Shown: one piece after another, positions 24,973 to 32,150 of the stretch | Layout of the letters: each line of letters opens with the position of its first letter | Position numbering within the stretch: the first letter of the stretch is position 1 | NCBI GenBank assembly: GCA_026989055.1 | Contig: JALSKC010000076.1 | Span: 1-40,471 of the forward strand | Direction: 5' to 3' | Length of the DNA: 40,471 nucleotides | Origin: Paracoccaceae bacterium | Lineage (GTDB): Bacteria > Pseudomonadota > Alphaproteobacteria > Rhodobacterales > Rhodobacteraceae | Position numbers and translations under genes: made by a program | The notes under the pieces: generated by a model | Seen by the model: only the letters and a program-made list of their open reading frames with translations | What the model was told of the DNA's origin: nothing | Database searches by the model: none

Positions 24973-25392
24973 TCAGTCGGCGTCGGAGTGTTCGGCCTCG
25001 TTGCGCGCCCGATCGGCTGCGCCCTTGGCCTGCGGGTCGCGATCGACGAATTCGACGATTGCCATAGGGGCCATGTCACCATAGCGGAACCCCGCCTTGA
25101 GCACCCGCACATAACCGCCCTGGCGATCCTTGTAGCGGGGACCGATTACCTCGAACAGCCGGGCCACATGGGCCTCCTGCCTGAGCCGGGCCGCGACCTG
25201 ACGCCGGGCATGCAGGTCGCCGCGCTTGGCCAGCGTCACCAGCTTCTCGACGATGCGGCGCAACTCCTTGGCCTTGGGCAGAGTGGTCTTGATCTGTTCA
25301 TGCTCTATGAGCGAGCCGGCCATGTTGGCGAACATGGCCTTGCGGTGCTCGTGGGTCCGGTTCAGGCGGCGGTATCCGCGTGCGTGGCGCAT
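24973..25392 (-). CDS. rplQ: 50S ribosomal protein L17
   Basis: The 139-residue protein starts [20 protein letters not shown] and contains [22 protein letters not shown], the conserved L17 N-terminal domain, with [25 protein letters not shown] in the middle. A short charged tail ends the protein. L17 sits near the peptide exit tunnel. It closes the rpsM-rpsK-rpoA-rplQ alpha cluster, 111 bases after rpoA. Confidence 0.97.
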   Translation of the reverse strand: MRHARGYRRLNRTHEHRKAMFANMAGSLIEHEQIKTTLPKAKELRRIVEKLVTLAKRGDLHARRQVAARLRQEAHVARLFEVIGPRYKDRQGGYVRVLKAGFRYGDMAPMAIVEFVDRDPQAKGAADRARNEAEHSDAD

Positions 25393-25503
25393 TTCATCAA
25401 TCCTTCTTCTTCTGCTTTGTCCGGCCGCCCATGCGTGCAGGCGGCTCTCCTTGGGGCCTGATCGCCCGGGTCCGGGGCCGGGGCATCCCCCGGCGCGGGT
25501 GGC

Positions 25504-26520
25504 TCAGAACTGATCCTCGAATTTCTTGGCCAGCTCCTCGATGTTCTCGGGGGGCCATTCCTCGACATCCATGCCAAGGTGCAGCCCCATGCCCGAAAGC
25601 ACTTCCTTGATCTCGTTGAGCGACTTGCGACCGAAGTTCGGGGTGCGCAGCATCTCGGCCTCGGTCTTCTGGATCAGGTCGCCGATGTAAACGATGTTGT
25701 CGTTCTTCAGGCAGTTGGCCGAACGCACCGAAAGTTCAAGTTCGTCCACCTTCTTGAGCAGCAGCGGGTTGAATTCCAGCCCGTCGTCTTCTTCCTGGCG
25801 CCCGGCAGCCTCTGGCTCCTCGAAGTTCACGAAGATCGACAGCTGGTCCTGCAGGATGCGCGCCGCATAGGCCACTGCATCCTCGGGGCTGACCGAACCA
25901 TCGGTTTCCAGCTTGAGCGTCAGCTTGTCGTAATCGAGCACCTGGCCCTCGCGGGTGGGCTGCACGTCGTAGCTGACCTTCTTCACCGGCGAATAGATGG
26001 CATCGATCGGGATCAACCCGATCGGCGCGTCTTCGGGGCGGTTCCTGTCGGCGGCGACATAGCCTTTTCCGGTGTTCACCGTCAGCTCGATGTAGAGATC
26101 GGCACCCTCGTCCAGGTGGCAGATCACGTGATCCTTGTTCAGAACCTCGATGCCGGCGCTTTCGGAAATGTCGCCGGCCGTCACCACCGCCGGCCCCCGG
26201 GCCGAGATCGACAGCCGCTTGGGCCCTTCCACCTCCATGCGGATGGCAACGCCCTTGAGGTTCAGCACGATGTCGGTGACATCCTCGCGCACCCCCGGCA
26301 CCGAGGAAAACTCGTGCAGCACGTTGTCGATCTGGATCGAGGTAATCGCCGCCCCCTGGAGCGAGCTCATCAGCACCCGGCGCAGGGCATTGCCCAGCGT
26401 CAGCCCGAAACCGCGCTCCAGCGGCTCGGCCACCACGGTGGCCTGGCGCGCGGGGTCGCTGCCCGGTTTCACTTCCAGTTGCTGCGGCTTGATGAGTTCC
26501 GCCCAGTTCTTGTGGATCAT
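25504..26520 (-). CDS. rpoA: DNA-directed RNA polymerase subunit alpha
   Basis: The 338-residue subunit has the N-terminal assembly domain ([49 protein letters not shown]) and the C-terminal domain that contacts UP elements and activators ([47 protein letters not shown], landmarks only). ATG 26520 follows GAGGAGACAACC. The 113-base gap to rpsK contains a perfect 8-bp hairpin. Length is normal for alphaproteobacteria. Confidence 0.98.
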   Translation of the reverse strand: MIHKNWAELIKPQQLEVKPGSDPARQATVVAEPLERGFGLTLGNALRRVLMSSLQGAAITSIQIDNVLHEFSSVPGVREDVTDIVLNLKGVAIRMEVEGPKRLSISARGPAVVTAGDISESAGIEVLNKDHVICHLDEGADLYIELTVNTGKGYVAADRNRPEDAPIGLIPIDAIYSPVKKVSYDVQPTREGQVLDYDKLTLKLETDGSVSPEDAVAYAARILQDQLSIFVNFEEPEAAGRQEEDDGLEFNPLLLKKVDELELSVRSANCLKNDNIVYIGDLIQKTEAEMLRTPNFGRKSLNEIKEVLSGMGLHLGMDVEEWPPENIEELAKKFEDQF

Positions 26521-26592
26521 GGTTGTCTCCTCAATTCCTGTTTTCCGCCCCATGTCCCAAGCCGGAAAACGCCCGAGGTTGAAATGACGAAG

Positions 26593-26615
26593 CCGGGCCG
26601 CCGCAGACGGCCCGG
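26593..26615 (-). other. Stem-loop in the rpsK-rpoA gap
   Basis: CCGGGCCG (26593-26600) pairs perfectly with CGGCCCGG (26608-26615) across a 7-base loop. On the transcribed strand no T-run follows, so this is more likely a processing or stability element between rpsK and rpoA than a terminator. Differential expression of rpoA from the ribosomal genes is known in other bacteria; here it is inferred only. Confidence 0.5.
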
Positions 26616-26633
26616 AGCCGGCGCACCGATCGC

Positions 26634-27023
26634 TCAGACGCGGCGGCGCTTCGGCGGGCGGCAGCCGTTGTGGGCCATCGGGGTCACATCGCGGATCGCG
26701 GTGATGTTGAACCCGATGGCGGCCAGGGCGCGCAGGGCGCTTTCGCGCCCCGAACCCGGCCCCTGCACCTCGACTTCGAGGGTCTTGACCCCGTGTTCCT
26801 GAGCCTTGCGCCCGGCATCTTCGGCAGCCATCTGAGCCGCATAGGGCGTCGATTTGCGCGACCCCTTGAAGCCGACGGTCCCGGCCGAGGACCAGGCAAT
26901 CGCATTGCCCTGCACGTCGGAGATCAGGATCTTGGTATTGTTGAACGAGCTGTTCACATGCGCCACGCCGGCGGCGATGTTCTTGCGCTCCCGGCGCTTG
27001 ATGCGGGTCTTGTCGCGTGCCAT
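26634..27023 (-). CDS. rpsK: 30S ribosomal protein S11
   Basis: The 129-residue protein has the S11 landmarks [41 protein letters not shown] and the C-terminal [26 protein letters not shown]. It binds 16S rRNA at the platform with S6, S18 and S21. AAGGAGG precedes the start. It follows rpsM by 12 bases. Confidence 0.98.
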   Translation of the reverse strand: MARDKTRIKRRERKNIAAGVAHVNSSFNNTKILISDVQGNAIAWSSAGTVGFKGSRKSTPYAAQMAAEDAGRKAQEHGVKTLEVEVQGPGSGRESALRALAAIGFNITAIRDVTPMAHNGCRPPKRRRV

Positions 27024-27035
27024 CTCCGCCCCTCC

Positions 27036-27404
27036 TTATTTCTTCTTGCCGGCGATCGGCCGGGCCGGGCCCTTGCGGGTGCGGGCATTGGTGTGGGTGC
27101 GCTGGCCGCGCACCGGCAGATTGCGCCGATGCCGCAGGCCGCGGTAGCAGCCGAGATCCATCAGGCGCTTGATGTTCATCTGCACCTCGCGGCGCAGGTC
27201 GCCCTCGACGGTGAAGTTGCCGTCGATATACTCCCGGATCGCCAGGACTTCGGCATCCGAAAGCTCGTTCACGCGACGGCTCTGGTCGATGTTGACGGCC
27301 TCGCAGATCTTCCTGGCCGAGGCCGGCCCGATCCCGGTTATGTAGGTGAGGGCGATGGGAACCCGCTTGACGGTGGGTATGTTGACGCCGGCGATACGTG
27401 CCAC
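27036..27404 (-). CDS. rpsM: 30S ribosomal protein S13
   Basis: The 122-residue protein begins [20 protein letters not shown] and includes [16 protein letters not shown], then [28 protein letters not shown]. The start codon is GTG at 27404, set by alignment with the universal MARIAG start; AAGGAAAC lies 8 bases upstream. The leader carries a strong promoter (27562-27590) and two hairpins. In E. coli the same position is the site of translational control by S4, but I have no direct evidence for S4 binding here. Confidence 0.97.
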   Translation of the reverse strand: MARIAGVNIPTVKRVPIALTYITGIGPASARKICEAVNIDQSRRVNELSDAEVLAIREYIDGNFTVEGDLRREVQMNIKRLMDLGCYRGLRHRRNLPVRGQRTHTNARTRKGPARPIAGKKK

Positions 27405-27691
27405 GTTTCGTTTCCTTTTCGTTGCGGTTCCGTAATTCCGGAACCTTTTTTCACAACGGAGGCCCGCAGGCAGCGCACCGGCGGGCTTCGGCTGAATTTC
27501 TGGTGGATCGTGCCGGGGTGCGACCCCGGATTTTCGGTCCGATTCCCTTGCGGGATGCGGTGAATTAGAGGGGATTCCGGCCCGCGTCAAGAGCCGATGC
27601 ACAGGTCGGGCAGGCCCGCCGCCCGACGGGCGTCGGGATTGCGCGGCCGGAACCTGCCCGAGCCGCGCCAGATGGTCGCGCGCCGGTCGGT
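27405..27691 (-). promoter_or_regulatory. Leader region of the alpha ribosomal cluster
   Basis: Between the ruined metallohydrolase gene and rpsM lie 287 bases holding the promoter at 27562-27590 and a leader of about 150 bases. Two perfect stems are visible: CCGGGGT/ACCCCGG (27513-27519 with 27523-27529) and GGTTCCG/CGGAACC (27426-27432 with 27439-27445). The second ends about 22 bases before the rpsM start and has a run of six A residues on its 5' side in the mRNA. A ribosomal protein target in the leader is plausible. Confidence 0.5.
27562..27590 (-). promoter_or_regulatory. Promoter for rpsM-rpsK-rpoA-rplQ
   Basis: On the minus strand TTGACG (27590-27585), a 17-base spacer and TAATTC (27567-27562) form a strong sigma-70-type promoter. 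Transcription would start near 27555. It would make the alpha cluster independent of secY-adk, from which it is separated by inserted genes on both strands. Confidence 0.7.
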
Positions 27692-28685
27692 TCAGAGCCG
27701 GCTTGCCGGGGCAAGGCGGAAGCCCGCACCGTCGCGCAGCAGGCGCGCGAAACCGGAGAAATGCACATGGCTGCCAGCCATCAGGATGCCAGCCGAACGG
27801 GCCCTGTCGAACATCGCGGCGCGCGAGCGCGCGAGCGCGCGGCCAGCGCGCCGTCGATGTCAAAGCCCGTCGTCACATCCGGCAGTGCCGCTTGCAAGTC
27901 GGGGTGCAGCACCGTGTCGGCAAGCAGCAGCAGCTGGCGTTCGCCAGCGTCGATATTGACGACCGAGTGGCCGGGCGTGTGCCCCGGCGACAGTTCAAGC
28001 GTGAGGCCCGGCGCCACTTCGGTGCCCGAAGCGACCGGCGCAAGCGATCCGCACAGGCCGCGAACACGCCCTGGGCCAGGCCGAACAGGCCCTTTGCCTC
28101 ATCCGGTGCCCGAGCCATCAGGCCCGTATCGCTCCCGAATCCATGATCGACAGCGGAAATCGCCAGTTCGTCATCGGGGAAGCTGGCCGCACCACCGCTG
28201 AGCACCCCGCCGAGATGGTCGGGGTGGCGTGGGGGGCAATGATCAGGTCCAGGTCTTGCGGGGCAACGTCGGCGGCGGCGAGGGCCGGGGCGAGGCACCC
28301 GAAACCGGGGCCGAACATCTGCACTTCGCCAAAACCCGTATCTAACCCGCATCTATCAGGATGGCCCGGCTGTCCGACTGCAACAGGCAGGCAGTAGCCG
28401 GCACCGGCAGCGTTTCGCCCGCAATTCCGGCAGCCTCGGGGGCGGCGTCGATGGCGGATTGCTCCGGGCAGCAGACAGGTTTCCGGGCAGTGGGATCATG
28501 CCGTCGAAGATCGCCGGGAAGCGGTATCGGCCAAGCGGCGCGTCGAACATGGCCGGGGCGCCGGGCGCCGGGTGGGCCGCAGCCGCGGCCGGGCCGGCGG
28601 AGCCAAGGCCGGGCGTGGCGGCGGCGGTAACGGTGCCACCCAGCCCCGCGAGACCGAAGGCGCAACGAGTCATTTCGTTGGCCAT
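27692..28685 (-). pseudogene. Metallo-beta-lactamase-fold hydrolase, broken by about five frameshifts
   Basis: Joining frames gives a recognisable ~330-residue MBL-fold protein. It starts MANEMTRCAFGLAGLGGTVT (ATG 28685 with GAGGGAAAAT before it), then AILIDAG, DLIIA-PHA-HPDHLGG (the metal-binding HxHxDH restored if one base is added), APGLTLELSPGHTPGHSVVN, DTVLHPDLQ and a final [18 protein letters not shown] before the stop at 27692. The frame changes near 28470-28495, 28336-28345, 28221-28228, 28021-28045 and 27815-27846. Every change is in the direction of one lost base. Conserved motifs survive, so decay is recent or the reads carry homopolymer errors. It is divergent from a MarR gene, a common pairing. 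Confidence 0.8.
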
Positions 28686-28703
28686 ATTTTCCCTCACACT
28701 CAT

Positions 28704-28720
28704 ACACAATTACTTCGTGT
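28704..28720. promoter_or_regulatory. Imperfect 17-bp dyad, candidate MarR operator
   Basis: ACACAATTACTTCGTGT lies between the divergent metallohydrolase remnant and MarR gene. Its outer ACAC/GTGT arms and some inner positions are symmetric. Size, symmetry and position suit a MarR-family operator controlling both genes. The surrounding 126-base gap is AT-richer than its neighbours. The evidence is positional and weak. Confidence 0.35.
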
Positions 28721-28811
28721 GCGATTTCTTCCCTCACGATTTCATCGCCATCAATGGTTTCTTCCTTTTCCCTATCGGCTTCCCTTTTGGCGGCGTATCA
28801 CATCCGCCACG

Positions 28812-29297
28812 ATGGATGATCAGGGTCACTTCGCATGGCGGCTTTGCTTCACTATCTACGCCGTCAATCGCGTCAATCGCGCCTTCGGACGATTCCATCA
28901 GGCGATCGCCGGTGACAGCGGGCTGGCCTATTTGAAACTGGTGCTCCTGAACTCGCTGAGGGACGACGGCGCTCTTTCGATTTCCCAGCTTTCGGCGCGG
29001 GTCGGCGTCGAACCGAACACGCTTTCGCCGCTGCTGAAAAGGATGGCCGACGTCGGCGTCATCACCCGCGAGCGCGCGCCGGATGACGAGCGCCGAGTGC
29101 AGGTCACGATCACCAGAAAGGGGCGCGATCTGCTGGCAAAGGCCGATGAGCTGGTGCAGCAGGGGTTTGCCGAGCCTGGGCCGGATCAGGCCGATGCCGA
29201 CCGGGCGGTCCGGCTTCTGCAAGGCGTGCGGGGCCGGCTTGAAAAGGCGGACCCGCCAAGGCTCGAGATTGACCCCCGCGCGCTTGCTGAGGCTTGA
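28812..29297 (+). CDS. MarR family transcriptional regulator
   Basis: The 161-residue protein has the winged-helix layout of MarR regulators: an N-terminal helical dimerisation part (CFTIYAVNRVNRAFGRFHQA), then AYLKLVLLNSLRDDGALSISQLSARVGVEPNTLSPLLKRMADVGVITRERAPDDERRVQVTITRKG read as helix-turn-helix and wing (landmarks only). ATG 28812 gives an N-terminus of usual length. It is the only plus-strand gene inside the ribosomal region and runs toward adk. A thiol-, phenolic- or peroxide-responsive role is common in the family, but no ligand can be told here. Confidence 0.88.
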   Translation: MDDQGHFAWRLCFTIYAVNRVNRAFGRFHQAIAGDSGLAYLKLVLLNSLRDDGALSISQLSARVGVEPNTLSPLLKRMADVGVITRERAPDDERRVQVTITRKGRDLLAKADELVQQGFAEPGPDQADADRAVRLLQGVRGRLEKADPPRLEIDPRALAEA

Positions 29298-29376
29298 CGC
29301 TCGCCCCCGCGGCCCGGCCCTGAAATTGATCGCGGATCAGCCACACGCCGGGGCAGTCGCCGGGGCCGGTTGCCTG

Positions 29377-30030
29377 CTAGCCGGCCTTTTGATCGAGCAG
29401 GGCGGCGATGGAGGCGGCCACCTCGTCGATATCGGCCAGCCCGTCGACGCTGCACAGCTTGCCCTTGCAATAGTAATAGCCGATCAGCGGCGAGGTCTTC
29501 TTGTAGTATTCCATCAGCCGCTGTTTCAGGCTTTCCTCGTTGTCGTCGGCACGGCGGATGAACTCGGTGCCGCCGCATTTCTCGCATTTGCCGTCCTCGG
29601 GGATCGGCTTGGCAATGTCGTTGTAACCCTCGCCGCAGCTGGCGCAGGTGGAGCGCGCCACGATCCGGGCAACCAGCGCATCATCGTCCACCTTCATCTC
29701 GATCACGCAGCCCAGCTTCTGACCGAGCCGGTCCAGCAGCTCTCCCAGCGCGTCGGCCTGGGCGAGCGTGCGCGGGAACCCGTCGAAGATGAAGCCGGCG
29801 CCGTGATCGCCCTTGAGCCGCTCCTCGATCAGGCCGATCACGATTTCATCGGTGACCAGATCGCCGCGGTCCATCACCTCGGCGACAACCCTGCCCATCT
29901 CGCTGCCCGACTTGCGCGCCTCGCGCAGCATGTCGCCGGTTGACAGCTGGATCATGCCGCGGCCTTCGACAAGCCGCCGGGCCTGGGTTCCCTTGCCCGC
30001 GCCGGGCGGCCCGAGAAGGATGATGTTCAT
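29377..30030 (-). CDS. adk: Adenylate kinase (zinc-LID type)
   Basis: The 217-residue enzyme converts ATP and AMP to two ADP. It has the P-loop [10 protein letters not shown] (7-16), [11 protein letters not shown], and a LID domain with four cysteines, [12 protein letters not shown] and KCEKCGG, that should bind zinc as in Gram-positive and some alphaproteobacterial enzymes. Its ATG overlaps the secY stop (ATGA), so translation is coupled. It converges with the MarR gene, with 79 bases between their stops. Confidence 0.97.
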   Translation of the reverse strand: MNIILLGPPGAGKGTQARRLVEGRGMIQLSTGDMLREARKSGSEMGRVVAEVMDRGDLVTDEIVIGLIEERLKGDHGAGFIFDGFPRTLAQADALGELLDRLGQKLGCVIEMKVDDDALVARIVARSTCASCGEGYNDIAKPIPEDGKCEKCGGTEFIRRADDNEESLKQRLMEYYKKTSPLIGYYYCKGKLCSVDGLADIDEVAASIAALLDQKAG

Positions 30031-31382
30031 CGCCGGGCACTCCCCTTCCTGCGGCGCCTCCGGCCGCGCAGCTGCGACTTCTCGATCAGGCTTTCATACT
30101 GATGCGCCAGAAGATGCGACTGCACCTGCTGGATCGTGTCCATCGTCACCGAAACCACGATCAGCACCGACGTGCCGCCGAAATAGAACGGCACCGCCAG
30201 CTGGGTGCGCAGCACCTCGGGCAGCAGCACGACCGCGGCGAGATAGGCCGAACCGAGCACCAGGATCCTGGTCACCACGTAATCGAGATATTCGGCCGTC
30301 CTGCTGCCGGGGCGGATGCCCGGGATGAAACCGTTCTGGTTCTTCAGGTTCTCCGCCACATCCTCCGTCTTGAAGGAGACGTTGAAGGTGTAGAAATAGG
30401 TGAAGAACACCACCATCCCCCCGAAGAACAGCAGATAGAGCGGCTGGCCGGGGCCGAAATAGGCCAGGAGAGCAGACATGACCGGGCCGGTCTGATTGCC
30501 GGAAAAGGTCGCCATGGTGGTCGGCAGAAGCAGCAGCGAGCTCGCGAAGATCGCCGGAATCACGCCGGCCGGGTTCACCTTGACCGGCAGATGCGACGAC
30601 CCGCCGTCGTAGATCTTCATCCCGACCTGGCGGCGCGGATACTGGATGTGGATCTTGCGCTGTGCGCGCTCCATGAACACGACAAAGCCGATCACGACGA
30701 CGACCATCACCATCACCCCGATGATAACCGCCGGGCTCAGCGCTCCCGAGCGCCCCGAGGCGAAGAACTGCGCCAGTGCCTGCGGCAGCTCGGCGATGAT
30801 CCCGACGAAGATGATGAGCGAGATCCCGTTGCCGATGCCGCGGGCGGTGATCTGCTCGCCCAGCCACATCAGGAACATGGTGCCGCCGACCAGCGTGATC
30901 ACGGTCGAGGCGGTAAAGAAGAACCCCGGGTCGGAGGCAAGATCGCCCGCCTCCAGGCTGGCGGCCAGCGCGAAAGCCTGGGCGGTGGCCAGGAATACCG
31001 TACCGTAGCGGGTATACTGGTTGAGCTTGCGCCGCCCCTGCTCACCCTCCTTCTTCAGCTGCTCGAGCTGCGGCACCATCGCTGCCATGAGCTGCACGAT
31101 GATCGAGGCCGAGATATAGGGCATGATGCCGAGCGCGAATATCCCCATGCGGGAAATCGCCCCCCCGGTGAACATGTTGAGAATCCCGCCCAGGCCGGTG
31201 GCCGCCTGCTCCATGAAGCTGCGCAGCGCGTTGGCGTCGATCCCCGGAACCGGGATGTAGGTGCCGAGCCGATAGACGATCAGCAGGCCAAGTGTATAGA
31301 AGATGCGCTGGCGCAGCTCGGTGGCCTTGCCGAAGGCGCGCCAGCTCATGTTGGCGGCCATTTGTTCTGCTGCGGATACCAT
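30027..31382 (-). CDS. secY: Protein translocase subunit SecY
   Basis: The 451-residue channel subunit has ten predicted membrane segments; landmarks are [22 protein letters not shown] at TM1, the plug-region [22 protein letters not shown], and the basic cytoplasmic loops such as [15 protein letters not shown] and [16 protein letters not shown]. The start [14 protein letters not shown] agrees with Rhodobacter-type SecY. It is separated from rplO by 106 bases that include a strong hairpin. It exports and inserts proteins with SecE, SecG, SecA and YidC (the last encoded in this window). Confidence 0.98.
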   Translation of the reverse strand: MVSAAEQMAANMSWRAFGKATELRQRIFYTLGLLIVYRLGTYIPVPGIDANALRSFMEQAATGLGGILNMFTGGAISRMGIFALGIMPYISASIIVQLMAAMVPQLEQLKKEGEQGRRKLNQYTRYGTVFLATAQAFALAASLEAGDLASDPGFFFTASTVITLVGGTMFLMWLGEQITARGIGNGISLIIFVGIIAELPQALAQFFASGRSGALSPAVIIGVMVMVVVVIGFVVFMERAQRKIHIQYPRRQVGMKIYDGGSSHLPVKVNPAGVIPAIFASSLLLLPTTMATFSGNQTGPVMSALLAYFGPGQPLYLLFFGGMVVFFTYFYTFNVSFKTEDVAENLKNQNGFIPGIRPGSRTAEYLDYVVTRILVLGSAYLAAVVLLPEVLRTQLAVPFYFGGTSVLIVVSVTMDTIQQVQSHLLAHQYESLIEKSQLRGRRRRRKGSARR

Positions 31383-31406
31383 TGCTGCGATCCCTCTCCG
31401 AGGCGA

Positions 31407-31442
31407 AACGCCGCCGGTCCGTCTTCCGGAACCGGCGGCGTT
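31407..31442 (-). terminator. Strong stem-loop between rplO and secY
   Basis: AACGCCGCCGGT (31407-31418) pairs perfectly with ACCGGCGGCGTT (31431-31442), with further pairing CCG/CGG inside. On the transcribed strand the stem ends in GTTTCGCC, a short T-run. Lying 47 bases after the rplO stop and 25 bases before secY, it could act as a partial terminator or processing site, reducing secY relative to rplO. Confidence 0.6.
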
Positions 31443-31488
31443 GGAAAACTCTGCCCGATGTAAGCAGGCCGACCCTGCTGCACAAGCC

Positions 31489-31962
31489 TTATTCCGCCGC
31501 CGGCTTCGATGTGACGTTCAGCGTTCCGCCGACCTGCTCGACCGCCGCGACCGCCGCCTTCGACGCCCCGGTGACCGAAAGCCTGACCTTGGCGCTGAGC
31601 GCCCCCTTTGCCAGGATCCGCACGCCGTCAAGCTTGCGCCTGATCACCCCGGCCGCAAGCAGCGCGTCTTCGGTGATTTCCTGCTTCGCATCCAGCTTCC
31701 CGGCATCGATGAACTTCTGCAGGATGCCAAGATTCACCACCGCATAACGCTTGCGGTTGCGGCTGTTGAAGCCGCGCTTGGGCAGGCGCTGATACAGCGG
31801 CATCTGCCCGCCTTCGTAGCCGGCGATGGCCACGCCCGAGCGGCTCTTCTGCCCCTTGATCCCACGGCCGCCGGTCTTGCCGGTGCCCGAACCGGGGCCG
31901 CGGCCGATGCGCTTGCGCGGCCGCGTGGCGCCGGGGTTGTCCCGGAGTTCATGAAGTTTCAT
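31489..31962 (-). CDS. rplO: 50S ribosomal protein L15
   Basis: The 157-residue protein begins [20 protein letters not shown] and has the conserved [24 protein letters not shown] tract, [16 protein letters not shown] and the C-terminal beta domain. It binds 23S rRNA in the large subunit core. In most bacteria rplO follows rpmD directly; here about 3.65 kb separates them. A promoter candidate at 32055-32083 lies within the 188-base gap before rplO. Confidence 0.97.
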   Translation of the reverse strand: MKLHELRDNPGATRPRKRIGRGPGSGTGKTGGRGIKGQKSRSGVAIAGYEGGQMPLYQRLPKRGFNSRNRKRYAVVNLGILQKFIDAGKLDAKQEITEDALLAAGVIRRKLDGVRILAKGALSAKVRLSVTGASKAAVAAVEQVGGTLNVTSKPAAE

Positions 31963-32054
31963 CTCGCTTCCTTTCCTGCCGGATACGGCCCCGAAGCGAC
32001 TGGACCGACCACGGCGTTGTCATGTGATTCCCGCAGCCCGCAGGCCGCCGGAGG

Positions 32055-32083
32055 CGTATAGACCTTCGGCCGCCGACACGCAA
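32055..32083 (-). promoter_or_regulatory. Candidate promoter for rplO-secY-adk
   Basis: On the minus strand TTGCGT (32083-32078), a spacer of exactly 17 bases and TATACG (32060-32055) form a reasonable sigma-70-type promoter, about 93 bases before the rplO start. It lies between the inserted fusion gene and rplO, where an independent start would be needed if the insertion blocks read-through. Confidence 0.55.
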
Positions 32084-32150
32084 GTGGAGCGCCCGCCCGG
32101 GGCAGCCGCGGCGCCGGGCGGAAACCGCCGCCGCGCGACGGCGCCGGCCC

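Noticed and set aside
27426-27451. Hairpin followed by six T residues on the plus strand, like a rho-independent terminator
   Set aside because: No plus-strand gene lies upstream; on the transcribed minus strand the A-run precedes the stem, so it is treated as a leader hairpin of rpsM.
27815-27850. GCGCGAGC tandem repeat as a CRISPR-like or regulatory array
   Set aside because: It is only a short slip repeat inside the ruined metallohydrolase gene, best read as the site of one frameshift.
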